Notes: a model not told the origin generated them from the sequence alone. Numbered from the stretch's first letter, positions 31,406 to 44,175 are shown. The stretch is DNA of 64,000 nt from Membranipora membranacea (GCA_914767715.1 OU612069.1:28207387-28271386), one strand, 5' to 3'. A program made the numbers and translations.

Positions 31406-34400
31406 TTAGGAGCAGGAGTCGTCCTCAACGGCAGGCAGCATATGGTATGCCATATTTATTATTTGCCTGTAATAAATATTGTCTTCATCGAGTTGATCCC
31501 AGGCTTTTACCCAAAACCTGTTGAGTCTTTCACATTTTAATTTTTTATTTAGACTGCTAAAGCCTGCTGAAATCTTTTTCAGCTCCAGTTCTTCGGAAGA
31601 TGACTCCTTCCGTAACTCTTCAATCAACATAAATGTTGGGGGCTTATCAACTCTCACCTGGCGATTAAACTTGTTATGCCAGCCTGAATACGGAAACAAT
31701 ATTATTCAATATGCACACATAGCTCCTGTTTTAAAGAAGCCTGTGAATACTATTTTTTTTTCAAGCTATAGTAACGCCTCCCAATATTTGGTACCATATT
31801 GGATGTCTCGGGCTAATCAAGAGCACTGGCTCTTGATTAACCAGATACCTCCAATAGGATTTGTGGCAACATTTTAGATAGCCTATGAATTCAGTTGTAC
31901 CGATGAGCTTCATTCAAAAAAATTTTCATCGTCATGTTATTAGCAATTCTTCTACTACCTAAGCAATATGCCATAGCTTTAACTTTATGATTTAAAGCAT
32001 AGATTTTTGTAACACAGAAACAAAATGTTAGTTGTTGCTCATTGATACTGAGTGATGAACCTTTCTGATCAAGTGAAGATTGCTTTATAAGGGTTCAAAT
32101 ATGAACAACTTTAAACGAATTGTGACAGTTACCTTCCAGAGAGTTATTATTGTCCTTATCGCCTGTCGATACACACTCCAGAATTTTGGCTCAAATCTTC
32201 CATTGAGCCATGTAATCTCAAAATACTTAAACAACTGCCTGAAGTGAGGCTCGTTGTTCTCCGCGACCACATAGCGATAAGCTTCTTGAACTGGTAGGTA
32301 GGAGAGCCCCCACAGAAACCCACAAACACGACGAGTGTTGTGGTGATGGCGATAGCCTGATGCGAGACCTGTAACATTAACCATGCATTATCAAGTTTTT
32401 GAGGTTGAGCTGATGTGAGAAGTTATGCTTGTATAGAGTTTTTCTTTTTTCGTGGTTACTAACCTTGGAGAGAAACTCGGCGATAACTTTTTTTACTTTC
32501 TCAATTATGACTAAATAACTTCATAAGAAGTTAAAATTTGACATTTATTATATTATTAATATATCGGTTTATTGCATATTTATAATCATAATCATAGTTA
32601 TTTATGCATAACGTTGACTTCTTACCAAGCTTTTGCACCCTGCGCCAGATGCTTTTCCGGAAATAGAAGTTACATCCGACTATATGTACTCCTTGAAACG
32701 CTGCTGAAGCAGCAGTCCAGATCCCTAAACAGACAAATGAGATGATTTTTTATGATACAACTGTGCACAAGGCAATAAATGTCTTCTGTTTTATACAAAT
32801 CGGATGATTGGTCAAGGAAATATTACACAGAACAAGAAAACATTGCAAAACACTACCATGTTATTTGTTCTGTCACAGCGTGAAAAACATTCATAAAGAT
32901 GATTGTAGATTGACAATAAAAGCGTATATGTACCAAGAAAAAATGAAGAAGTTGCCCTCAATTAACAAGCCCCAAAATGAGGCTTCATTATTGACATCTT
33001 GTGAATTAAAATTTACAGTTTGTATTTCAAATTTTACAGCTCAGTCAGGTGTGTTTTGATATTCTTTCACGAACAATTTACTTGTGTACCTTTCTCATAA
33101 TCGATGATGATGGTTTGAACATTGAGATTGGCGATTTTCTTTTACTCATTGAACACCTACAAAAAGGCATAATGGAAAATATAATTGGAAAGCAGTCAGG
33201 CATTCTTTAAAAATACACCATACCCGAATACAAACACACAGTCTCAAAGAAATACAGTGGAGTAGTATAGTAATTATATTAGAAGATGTCAAGAATTATT
33301 TGATACCAAGCTACTAGTTTGGAGAGGTTAATCGTTAAAGGAAAAAAATGTCAACAATTGCATAAAATCCTACTTCCTCTACATTAAATCTGAAAGTCAG
33401 CCACAGACCAAAGTGTCTTACACGCAATCGATCAATCCTGCTATAGAGAATAATTAAATTTAAACAGTTAAAAGTGAGGCTCTTCAATCGCCAAATCAGA
33501 GGAAAGTAGTTAAGAATAGGATCAGGTAACCACTTGACGACCTGCACAGGAGGAATTTCTGAATAATTTTAGTTCAACTTTCACATATTAACTTGTTTGT
33601 AATTAATAATGGCGTGATTTTAAACGAGATAGTCTGATCAGTGGGTAACCTGTGGGTAACCTGTGCAATAATTAAACCCTCATTTAGATCAAAACTAGGC
33701 AAATCAGCCTTTTTAAATATTTTTCATACATTTGTAACTAAATCAACCAAGCCTCATGAATCATTATCATTTAATCCTACCTTATGTTGTTAACTTGTAT
33801 TTTTGTTTGCCACTCTCTGTTTCTTCTTTGCTTTTTCCATCTTATTCATGCAATTTATGATACCATGCTTTCATTATCCTGCACACTATATAGTATGTAA
33901 CACCCTACCACTTATATCTTTTTATTCAAGTCATTTTTTTGTATCTATGTTAATGTGTGTGAGGTCAACAAGTTATTTTTAATTTGCTTTAATTATGAAC
34001 TTTTAGAAAACCTCAATAAATAAATAAATAAATAAATAATTAATCAGGATATCTAACCATCAAATAGTCTGCCTGCTGCTTTGAAGACATAAGGACATAT
34101 ACGGAAGGTAGTAGCTTTCCCCTATTGGCTGTTCTAACAAAGCAGTTTATTGTCAGAAGTTGTTGGAAAGGTTTGACAACTGTCTTGAAGGTTCCATCTA
34201 TACCCCTACAATTGAAATTAATCATGCTGAAGAAAGAAAATTATATATTGAAAATACAACAATATTATGAAAAGAGGTGACAAAAGGAAGAAGACCTGCA
34301 AACATGCAAATTCAATATTTGGTCTGCTGCATCGGTAGATGCTGTTTGTTGATACAGGATGACTTTCTAAATTTCCAAGGCCCACTCATCCCATACAATG

Positions 34401-35841
34401 TAGTGATTCTCTTCTACAGACAACAGTGAACCACTTGAATTCCTAGACGCAGGTTTGGTGGCAATGACTCCTTCAATTATTGTAATTTCAAACTTTGGTG
34501 CTTGCTGCCCTCGGTCTGTTTGATTTGCATAGCAAGATACACCATCGGTATTATAAAGGTCCGTATTATGAGATCTGACTATAAAATATATCTGCATTTT
34601 TACTTTGCAGTAACACTCAAACTACCATATTTCCGAGTTTGTAAGAAGTCTGAGCTGCCTATTCGTGGCAAAAATGAGTGCTCTGCCCCCTGATGGCCCT
34701 CACACATCTCCAACCATGAATCCAGGGGAGTTAGGCATCTTAAAGATAAAACATTGTCAGATGAGTAACTGTGCAGAATTAGATATAAATCTTTTTAATG
34801 TTGATGGAAACCAAGTTGAACATAAACTTTTGGTTTGTGAGCCGCCTGTTATAAATCGTTGGGAGAAGGATTTTCAAACATTGTTGATCAGCTTGTTAAG
34901 ACCTACAGACACAGCAATGCTCAATTTTGGTAAACAATTCAATTTCAAAACAGTCTGTCTGCAAAGCAAGAGCAACTATGCACATAATATGACACCTCTA
35001 TTGACTAACACATTTCATCCTGAGTTAGTGTAACATGCATAATTCTATACCAATTCTTTTGATGTACCATATACCTCAAAACTTAAGTTGGCTGGCTGTG
35101 ACTGTACTGTGTTGGCCCTTCTCCTTTGTATCAAACGGCGCAAGTTTCTGCGATTTGCGGCTTGGGGTATAACTGCAGTTTCTTCATAAAGCTTCTTAAC
35201 AGCCCTATCAACAATTGTTGATGTCGGGGCAAACGTATCCTCATTTACTAACTTTTCTGCCTGGTAGAATCAATAAACAAACAAAAATCATCAGACTATC
35301 AGATAAACACATTTGTTTCAATGCAAGTAATCTGTAACATTCATAAATTATTACTGTCAGAGAGCAGACAAGCTTTATAGTTTGCCTATAGAGTCAACTA
35401 CCATACCTCTCTAGCGATGCGAGCATCTTCTAGTGGTTTCCTATAGGCAGGATGATTGTGATCCCCTCTACTTATATTGAATGCTCCATTCCAATTGCTT
35501 TACACTTTGTTGGCTTGCCATACCTCGCACAACGCCATGAAACTACCACTTCCTATCAAGAGCTCAGGAGAGTATACAGTAGTCATGTCAAGCCAACAGA
35601 CAATTTCAGTACAATTCATGGTTTTATTATTAAATTTGTCAGTTGCGTTTAATTGGCAGTTTATTCCAAAATCAAGAAAATATGTTTATGTTCAGTAGTT
35701 GGATGTCGTACCTCACAATCCTTGTTCTTCTTAACATAGCGATGTCCTAGATGTCATTCGATTAAGCAATTCCCTTTGCGCTGGGTCGCTGCTCTCACTA
35801 ACGCGAACCTCGGACCATCGATAACTCTATCTATACATTGC
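31406..35841 (-). pseudogene. MULE transposase with FLYWCH domain, intron-containing, decayed
   Basis: Exons on the minus strand, 5' to 3': 35841-35712, 35552-35407, 35260-35075, an unassigned part, 34205-34058, 33156-33090, 32724-32626, 32368-32133 and 31683-31406. FLYWCH zinc finger: HRYVKKNKD, SWRCARYGKPTKCKA, GDHNHP. Basic linker: RRNLRRLIQRRRAN. DDE core: GIDGTFKTV with the first Asp, TIIIDYEKG with the second, then AAFQGVHIVGCNFYF and KSIWRRVQKLGLASGYRH, and a C-terminal NNNSLEG-WHNKFNRQ. Breaks: TGA in the first exon, a frameshift in the second, TAA in the 33156-33090 exon, and a frameshift near 32150. Roughly 70 residues between the basic linker and DGTF were not located. Splice phases fit at the borders I could test. 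Confidence 0.8.
34013..34041 (+). repeat. (AAAT)n microsatellite
   Basis: About six AAAT units inside a transposase intron. Confidence 0.85.
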
Positions 35842-36040
35842 CTGAAATGTACATTATGATATATGTTATGCAGTATGTATGTCCGTAGGATTTAGCTGTT
35901 TAATCATTTTTTTGTATTAATGAAGCTATGATAAGGATGATTAATTTTCCACTCTGACAAAGTATGAACATTCTGCAACACTTTTGTGTTTTGCCTGTGA
36001 GCAACTGCTCTGACCCGAGAATAGTGACAATATTACCGCT

Positions 36041-36370
36041 ATACCTCACCTATAAGGCCTGTGCCTCATAGATGAAGGCGCCTTAGAGAGTGGAGCATAA
36101 TATGCGCCTATATTATAGGCGCGGCTATCATTTGAAGCATTTTTATATTTGACTTAGACCAAAACCCTCGTTGGAAAAAGAAAGCCGCATAGCTCAGTAG
36201 ACAAAGCGCCTACCTTGTGAACACAATGTTGCGGGTCTGAATCCGATCGAGGTCAGTTTTTTTTCCAAAGGGGTGCCTTGTAGCTGTGGGGTGCCTCATA
36301 ACTGTAGCATTTTTAATTTTTCCAAGGGAGGTGCTTCACTTATGAGGCCGGTGCCTTATAAATGAGGTAT
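36041..36370. mobile_element. MITE with about 42-bp inverted ends and a tRNA-like interior
   Basis: The left end 'atacctcacctataaggc' and the inverse of the right end 'atacctcatttataaggc' continue matching for about 42 bp at roughly 75-80% identity. The interior at 36186-36260 has 'tagctcagtagacaaagcg' (A box) and 'gggtctgaatccg' (B box), then a T-run. It lies inside the MULE, just 5' of the transposase. Confidence 0.65.
36186..36260 (+). repeat. tRNA-like sequence inside the MITE
   Basis: A- and B-box-like blocks are spaced as in a tRNA, with 'ttgtgaacacaat' able to form a hairpin near the anticodon position. The acceptor stem does not close. It is a tRNA relic or SINE head, not a normal tRNA gene. 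Confidence 0.4.
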
Positions 36371-36767
36371 TACAGTGTTACTAAAGCTAGATCCTGATGC
36401 TGAATCATTGTTGAATCTTCTTGTCAGCGATTATATTATATGTTACAGACATTTAGAATATGATGTTTCTTAACATTTTTGTCTATCATCGTAGACGTCT
36501 GGCCGCCTCCGATAGTTGCACTGCATCTTTTTCTTTTTCTATGAAAGAGATTCTGGTGCAACTGACAATATTGGAAAAAAGAATAAAACAGGACAAATTG
36601 AGAGATTTACATAAAACAATATCATGTCTTAGAAACTGACTTGCTCATCAGACAGGTCTACCCATACTGTTCACTTGACTGAGCCCGTGATCCAAAGAAT
36701 ACAGAACAAGACAATTAAAGAGCTTTTTTATCTGTGATACACAAAATAACAAATCAAATACCTCCAC

Positions 36768-37411
36768 GTTTTACTAATTGGGGCCAAGTTTTACTCATTG
36801 GGGCCAAGTTTCATTGCATTGGGCCAAGTTTTACTAATTGGGGCCAAGCTTTACTAATTGGGGCCAAGTTTCATTGCATCGGGCCAAGCTTTATATTTGG
36901 GGCCAAGTTTGGCTTGGGCCAAGTTTGGCTCGGGCCAAGATTGGCTCGGGCCAAGTTTGGCTCGGGCCAAGTTTGGCTCGGGCCAAGATTGGCTCGGGCC
37001 AAGTTTGGCTCGGGCCAAGTATGGCTCGGGCCAAGTTTTACTAATTGGGGCCAAGTTTCAGTACTTGAGGCCAAGTTTCACTAAATGGGGCTGAGTTTCA
37101 GTACTTTGGGCCAAGTTTTACTAATGGGGGCCAAGTCTCATTGCATGGGGCCAAGTTTTATATTTGGGGGCAAGTTTTACTAATTGGGGCCAAGTATCAG
37201 TACATATGGTCAAGTTTCATATTTGAGGCTATGTCTTACTAATCGGGGCCAAGTTTTACTTATTGGGGCCAAGTTTCAGTATATGGGGCCAAGTTTCATA
37301 TTTGGGGCCAAGTTTCATATTTGGGGCCAAGTTTTACTAATTGGGGCCAAGTTTCAGTATATGGGGCCAAGTTTTCAATTTCGGGCCAAGTTTCATTGCA
37401 TCGGGCCAAGT
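36768..37411 (-). repeat. Right minisatellite end of the MULE
   Basis: The same unit in reverse orientation (GGGCCAAGTTT core), about 33 units, with the same tail variants (actaattg, attgcat, atatttg, agtact, ggctc). A run of GGCTC-type units lies at about 36905-37030. Sharing of variants with the left array shows common origin. Confidence 0.92.
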
Positions 37412-37439
37412 TGTTGCACTTCCAACTCAAACATGCTAC

Positions 37440-38600
37440 AGTTTTTGTGGCTATTAAAATCAAAGTAAAGCTTAGTCCAAATAAATCTTTTTTTGGTCTC
37501 GTTTGTGTATATGCATCCCGTCTATACGATTTGATCATGCATATAAATTCTTTTAAACTCTTTTATGATATGATTTGACTTGGAGATTTTAAAATCAATA
37601 TCCTTGAACAAAGAAGCAACAGACAGTGATTGAATATTGATAGATCTATTTTTTTCCGCCCATTTATCTCAAAGGCAACCATTGTCACTGTAAGATCAAG
37701 CAACCAGATAGATCACAATGGATGGATACAGTGATCATTGTTTGATATTAATTGAAAATTGATTTCCTCTATTTAACGTAAACGAAAAAACCAAATATTT
37801 TAGTTTACAGACAAAGTTATACATGATCTTTTTTCGAGCTGTCAATGAACTGATTTTCTATGTGATGTGATGATACCCTAGGTCATTTGTCTGCAATATT
37901 TAACAACACATCAAGTTCATAACTCAAAAATTTGCTTGTTGCAAAAAAAAATTGAGAAAGACAATCATAGCACATCCTTGTTATCATTTTGATTAAGAAG
38001 GAAACAAATTTAGAATATCAGATTTTATTTAACGGAACTAAAACTCCCTCTAAATCGAATTGATTTAATCCGGTAAAGTGTTTCAATCATATATAAAACA
38101 CTTCTGATAAGTGAGTGTCTGTGTTATGGTATGTTACGGTATCTGTTAAGCTTATATGGAGAGAGTAGGGCTTTTATACAACATTGTTACTGACATGTTA
38201 GATAGGGTTTTAATAGAGGAGGAATTTCCTTCACAAAGCAAAACTGCTGGAGTAAACTCTTTTTATTAAGATGGAGATTTCAATGACTAGTCTTATTATT
38301 ATCATTTGTCATTACTTCCTGTGCCATCTGAGAATTATGAGACACTAGTGAATATCTCACCACAAACAAACTAATATGAAAGGAACAGGGATTGGTGGAA
38401 AAACCGGATATAACAGGACAGATGGGTAACTGAGAGGACCGAACTGTTGATGAATGGGAGTAAAATGAAACAGTATTCATACAGCAGTGAATTAGAGGTA
38501 AATTTAAGTCTACATAGTTCATTGACCACTTTACAATAACCTAGTGTTGATTACACACATAAAACTCAACACTAACTGTATCAAAAAACAACTATCCACT
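37440..38600. other. Intergenic, nothing recognised
   Basis: AT-rich. No coding frame of interest, no RNA gene, and no continuation of the LINE that is interrupted at 29975. Confidence 0.4.
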
Positions 38601-39026
38601 GTGTCGACCTTAAAATTCTTTTGAGAAATTTGATGTACAGTCTAATCAGATAAGACACAATTTGTTGCAATCTGTCCATAACTCCTTGTTTACTCGGTTC
38701 TTCTCCTAGATAGACATAGATTGCCAAGACAAGGCATTAAACAGGCTCTCCCAGATCAGAATTACTCGCCTGTTGACTATATTTCAAGCAAGTCAGAAGT
38801 AATGTTATCTCGTCAAGCTATGTGTATTGTTTGGACTGCTTTGATATCACTTCAACAGTAAGCATGCGAAATCATTGTGTGAAAAGAATCAAAAGAGTAC
38901 CGTAAAACTATCCATAACTCTATCCAGTGTCTCTCACTTTCCACGACAATAGATTTTCTTTCAAATTAAATTAAATTGTCATATCATATCATAAATCATA
39001 TCCATTGAACATGGTCTCCAAAACTA

Positions 39027-39099
39027 AGCCACCAATGAGGGTTGAACTCATGACCTCCTGTTTACTAGACAGGCGCTCTAGCCACTGAGCTATGGCGGC
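39027..39099 (-). tRNA. tRNA-Thr (anticodon AGT)
   Basis: Perfect 73-nt cloverleaf on the minus strand: acceptor GCCGCCA/TGGTGGC (one G-U), D arm GCTC/GAGC, anticodon stem CCTGT/ACAGG with loop CTAGTAA and anticodon AGT, variable AGGTC, T arm ATGAG/CTCAT with loop TTCAACC, discriminator T. No intron. Internal promoter boxes are intact. It lies in the left arm of an inverted repeat and has a decayed partner at 45357-45429. Confidence 0.93.
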
Positions 39100-39479
39100 T
39101 TTGTTTGTGTCTGAATGATACATAGTATAGCGCTCAGACCTGTGAGATGTAGCAGCATTCGTTATCACTGGTAATTTAAATTGGCACTGTCTACCAGAGA
39201 GCCGAGCTACAAAATATGTCTTCTACAAAGAGTGATTTCAGCTTATTTTATGTTTCGATATTTTGGATTATCTGTACTTTGATGAAAATTGCTCTTCAGA
39301 GACCTCAGATGACCTTCAAGACAGGTGACTGTATTTATTATTTGGATCTTTTGGTAGCAATACCTTAAAACGGTTTGATATGAAGTGTTTACTACCTACA
39401 ACAGTAGCAGAATGCAATTTCGACCTAAGCTTGCTCATGTGATGAAACGCTGATTTCCTCTTTGGGTACAAGCAGCATG

Positions 39480-42400
39480 GTCAAATTATCATCTTAACAG
39501 GGAATGATGATAATTTGAACATTTTACATGTATGCATTATGAGGTCAAATCAATATATATCAATAGTTTGGCAAGTTCATAACAGTAATGGCCTTGTTTA
39601 CACCTTATTTGGTTCATCCGTTCTGATGATAACTTTGACCATAAGAGCACACAATAGTTTCCTTCTAAGCTATAAGCAATATGGTCAAGTTACTCTCTAG
39701 CAGGGAAATGTTTGCCGTGTAATTTTATACTTATACAATGAAGTTAGTTTTCATGGTCTTGTTTGCACTTGGTTTGGTGCATTTGTTCTGATAATAAGTT
39801 CATTGTACAATAATTATTTTACATCAATAAATAAAGTCAGGCTCAACAATATAGACAGGGAGACTATCAATGCTTTCATGTTTTCAGATTTTCTTTTGGC
39901 GATAGCAATTGACAGAAGCAACCATAAAACAGGGGACTGTTAGAGATTGGACGGTTAGAGATCACTAACCTCAAAACAGTTGTAACTTGTCACTGGCCAT
40001 ATAAGGTAAACCTGTAAGAACTCAAGCTAACAGATGAAATAGACTGCTCAGACTGAGGCCACAGTCACATCACCACACTGTATAGAAATACTACAGTCAA
40101 AATTATATGCAAATATACACAACTATCTCTCTTCAGACCGGGCATCTATCTGGAATGCGCTGTGAAAAGGCAAGGATAAATAGAACTTGGTATAAACTGG
40201 GAATGTCTCGGTGGCAATATCAGATATCAGGATCAACCCAGTAGTACACATAGCATTGAAAGGTCAGGATACCTTTAGACAGTGTAGCAGATGCTAGCAA
40301 TACAGTTGAATGGTAGCTCTTCTTTTCAACGACAACTATGTAGTGTATCAATGGCAAAAAGTACGGAGTACATCAACACTAAAAGTTTTCTCTGTCTATT
40401 TTGATACTTTACATCACTGATTAACTGATTTTCTTCTTCTCTTCAAATTTAGGCCACCAGGGGCAATATATGCTATTATTCTCAGATTTTTCTCTTAGTT
40501 TGTTATCATTCGTTGGCCAAGCACTGCAATATACCTGCTTTTTATAAGAATATTGTAACCGATGTAACTGGTTAGAGAGAACAGATGGAGGCCGTCCCAT
40601 ATTTAAGTTATATATATACATAATTATATGGGCTGAACTGTTTTCGAGATCTGCAGTTTTCAGGTGTTTATTTGATGATAATATTATGCTGTACATCATC
40701 AAAACTCATCTGTCTTGTAGAACTCAATACCCTGTTTGCTCTTATCAATGTAACATGACTGTATACCATATAGCAAAGAGGGTATTTTGGAGTATAAATC
40801 TTATATCAAACCTGAATACAATAATCATAAGCCAATAATCTTGAGCAAGATCTCAAACAAGAAGGCTTACAATGGATTATTACATAAGCGAACAAAGAAA
40901 GAATGTAAGGTTGGGAGAAAGCGCACAAAGATAACTGCAGAGCGCCCTCTAACAAAATTAGGTATAGTATAGTCAAGTCACGGTTTGCTGGATGATAGAA
41001 AAAGTGGTGCTGGCAGCTGACTGATACGCATACTGCTGCTGGTTCAATATTTCATCAACTCCGTTCTGCATTTTGTTGATAATCATCTACACAGCAAGCT
41101 TCCCAGGATGGAAAAGGAACAAGATCAGTCATTATTCCTTGAAAAATGATGGTGAAGAGGTGTTTTGGGTACTGGTGTGAGGCCCTCCTTGATTGTAAAA
41201 TTAAATACAATTTCACACAAACTTTCATAAATATTAGAGTTTCTCATAATTCAAAATAATGTTCGGTTACATGACCAAGGTTATTATCAGAATAGATGTA
41301 CCGATCCTAGTGCAAACCAGGCCATGAAAATTAACTTCATATATATAAGTATAAAATTTCGCGACAGCCATTTCCCTGCTAGAGTGTAACTTGACCATAT
41401 TGTTTATAACTAAGGAGGAAATTATTCCGTGCTCACATGGTCATGGTTATTATGAGGACAGATGTACCAAATATGGTGTAAACAAGGCCATGTCTATTTT
41501 CAACTCATCATACCCCTTTTAAGATAGTAATTGGACCGAGCTTCTTGTTACTAAGGAGGAAGTTATCGCGTGATCATATGAGCAAGCTAAGGGTAAGATT
41601 GATGTTCTAACTATGGTGTAAACGATGCAATATAGTATTACCTTTGAAACATTTTTGTTAGGACATTATGACATGATAAATGATTTACATGAGAAAAAAA
41701 TCACAAAAATCACCAGTTCCCTGCTAGGTGGGGTCATTTGATCCGACAATTTGTTGCTCAAGTATGATACAAACGAGATTGTTTGTATATCAAAAAATGC
41801 ACTGGCTACAGTCCAATGGCGCTGAATCGGTGCACAGCTTGAATCCATAAAGTCAAAGCAGTCATCTCATTCGAGAGTAACATCAATATTTTTTGTATTC
41901 TTTATTGGCGTGATTACTCCCAAGATAAGTCAAGGTGTTGTCAGGGAGATAGTGTCATTGCTCACATAACTGTGTGTTATTACTTTGTAGTCGAGGTATC
42001 AACAGTCACTGACGAATAGAGACTCCTTGATTCTGATTGACCTCTCATTAGCAAACTATTTCTTGATGTGATTTAAAAAGATACATGTGGAAGAAATTTA
42101 ACAGTTAACAGATCATTTTTGTGGTTCTGCTCTCTTGGTGATTTTTTCTGGGGCAACATGCTCACACATCATCTGAGATGGTACAACATCAGACATTTAT
42201 TTACTAATGCGAATGCATATCATCAATTCAGTGTTCTTAAAGTTAAAATTAATTAAAATTTGTTAGACAAACTCATGCTTGCTCAGTGTTACTTGGCACT
42301 GATTCCATATTTTCTTGTGTTGACTTGTCGAAATCTCTTGAGGAGGAAGTTATCATGTGGTGACATGACCAAGGATATGAACCAATCAGCTGTGCCAAAT

Positions 42401-42480
42401 ATGGTATAAACAAGGGGCTTGCTTAGTGTTACTTGGCATCGACTCCATATTTCCTTGTGTCATCTTATCATTGGATACTT
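39480..42480. repeat. Family of about 110-bp units around 'gtgtaaacaaggccat', both orientations
   Basis: Units contain 'ccctgctagagwgtaacttgaccatatt', 'aaggaggaaattat', 'atggtcaaggttatyat', 'cagatgtaccaaatatggtg' and 'taaacaaggccatg'. They lie inverted at 39480-39830 and direct at 41270-41640 and 42340-42480. They surround the region upstream of the lectin promoter. Probably remains of a palindromic or tandem transposon. Confidence 0.65.
39840..41260. other. Intergenic, nothing recognised
   Basis: No coding or RNA signal between the repeat units. Short open frames only. Confidence 0.4.
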
Positions 42481-42485
42481 AAAAA

Positions 42486-42516
42486 CCAATCAGTGCCAGC
42501 CCCTGAGGTATATAAA
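42486..42516 (+). promoter_or_regulatory. CCAAT and TATA boxes of the C-type lectin gene
   Basis: CCAAT at 42486-42490 and TATATAAA at 42509-42516. About 30 bp downstream the sequence 'ttcaactttcagaac' would hold the start site. A first non-coding exon would end at 42576 (ctcctg then gtaagc). Confidence 0.65.
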
Positions 42517-42951
42517 TAAGGGATAACATAGTGCATCATCATTAATTCAACTTTCAGAACTACACCCTGCCTCCTGGTAAGCATATTACAATAGCATTAT
42601 TAAATACTAATATTTTTTCTATTTTCTATCGCTGAATTTGATTTCTCCTTGAAAGACATCATCAAATATCATCGTCATCAACATTTATGGTTGCTTATAA
42701 GGCAGGGTTGATTTTATTCAACCTTGTTTTGCTAATGCCGTTATTGGTTTGTTGAGTTGTGAGGAAGAAAGATGACATCTGTAATGTGGCTGTGATTAAC
42801 TGAGGCTATATCAAAGAGCAGGCAAATTAAATAGGCCGCTAGATACATAAAAATGGTTGTTGATTATTATTATTATTTCAAATATGTTAAATGGCAGTTC
42901 ATCATGCTTACAATTCAGTATAATAATTGATTTTTAATTTATCATTTTCAG

Positions 42952-44065
42952 ATGATGACAGAGCGGAGGGTTAGACCATCTGTTCTTCTTCTGATTAGCT
43001 TTGTGTCTATTTTGGCAGCATCTGTTCAGGCAGGTAAGGTATTTATATACATACTATTTATCTCTCTCTCTCTAGGCTGAGTATTCGCTGATAAAATTCA
43101 TGTTGAAACTCCAAAGTATGTCCCCCTTAACAGTTTGCCAAATCAACTTTTCGTTTGATTCAATTTACAAACTCAGCTGAATACTAAAAGAAAACGTTTG
43201 TACTCTGCTGAAACAAAGCATGATCACTGAACATGAGCTTCTGGAAAGGTAATATTGAAATCATCTGTGAAACCATCTAGTTTTTAACTATCATTTCTCA
43301 TTTCAGGATGTCCATCTGGATGGGTACAAGGTATTAATGATCACTGTTACTGGTTTGAGCGGAGTGAAGTCCAGACCTGGAGTGGTGCCCAGGAGAAATG
43401 TAGATTGAAAGGAGGGAGACTCGCGACACTCGACACATGGAATGAGTTCTACTGGATGAAAGGGTATAGAGCTAGCCAGCCACACCTCAAGTTAGTTATT
43501 CATCAGATGGTGTAACAATCGAAAGCTGGGTTTTTCTCTCTTGTACCAACACTCTGAAATTCAGTTTAGGGTGGTTGTGAATCGTGCCAATTTTTCATTC
43601 GTCATTTTTTTAGCGGCTTGATATTTATGTTGTTCAAAACAGGATATATGCATTCTAACTAACTAGCTATTCCAGGAATGACAACCGCATAGGCTGTACT
43701 TGCCTCACTTGACAAGCTTTGTTTTGGAAAGCTTGTCAAGATAGGCCAAGGCTGTTCATGGCATCCATGCTCTGACCTCTAACCTTTCATTCTATCATTT
43801 TAGCAAAATCGACATGTGGGTTGGAGGCTATAAGAAAGATGGCCGCTGGTACTGGAGTAAAGGAGTTACTGATGATCTAGTTACAGCGGACGCCTGGATC
43901 ACTGGTCAGCCTGATAACTATGCAGGACGCCAAGCATGTATGACCCTCATCTCAAACAAAAGTCACTGGACTATCAAACATCCTGTTGCTGAACATGAGA
44001 GGTTTGGATACGATGATGGTTACTGTGATATCTATCCACAGAACTATATATGCGAGAGATGTTAG
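42952..44065 (+). CDS. Secreted C-type lectin-domain protein, 175 aa
   Basis: Coding exons 42952-43033, 43307-43490 and 43804-44065 (phases 1 and 2 agree), preceded by a 5' UTR exon of about 42540-42576. Signal peptide: VLLLISFVSILAASVQA, residues 11-27. A single CTLD follows with six cysteines (29, 41, 59, 134, 163, 172), a long-form domain, plus a terminal Cys175. Landmarks: GWVQGINDHCYWF, WSGAQEKC, MWVGGYKKDG, and the sugar-site motif QPD at 124-126, typical of galactose-type specificity. The second Ca2+ motif WND is replaced by YDD (158-160), so sugar binding may be altered. Start ATG at 42952; a second ATG follows directly. The likely role is secreted pattern recognition or adhesion; the ligand is unknown. 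Confidence 0.92.
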
Positions 44066-44175
44066 AACCTTCTGGCCTGCCAACTGTCTGTCCAACTTAC
44101 ATTATATAACTCTGATGATAACAACTTTTGATTTCTGTAATGATATCTATGATTATATTGACAAATATATCATGA

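Larger units (their letters stand above)
29979..37411 (-). mobile_element. Mutator-like element (MULE) with minisatellite inverted ends
   Basis: 7.4-kb block bounded by arrays of the same short unit in opposite orientation (29979-30497 and 36768-37411). The minus strand between them carries a FLYWCH/MULE transposase with introns. The outer borders are AACTTGGCCCG on the left and its inverse on the right. I did not find a convincing 8-10-bp target duplication, so the outermost bases are approximate. The left end abuts LINE coding sequence, showing insertion or recombination there. The transposase is decayed, so this copy is not autonomous. Confidence 0.7.

Noticed and set aside
34665-35033. 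122-aa open frame on the + strand
   Set aside because: It lies in a transposase intron region on the opposite strand. It shows no family match, promoter or splice context.
36186-36260. Functional tRNA gene
   Set aside because: The acceptor and T stems do not pair. Only the pol III-like boxes are kept.
29960-37435. Target-site duplication for the 30-37 kb MULE (agtcaacatg against actcaaacatg)
   Set aside because: It needs an indel and a mismatch and does not sit at matching end points; it may be chance.
36734-37578. Several overlapping frames with GPSFTNWGQ- and LARAKLGPS-type peptides
   Set aside because: They are translations of the minisatellite on both strands.
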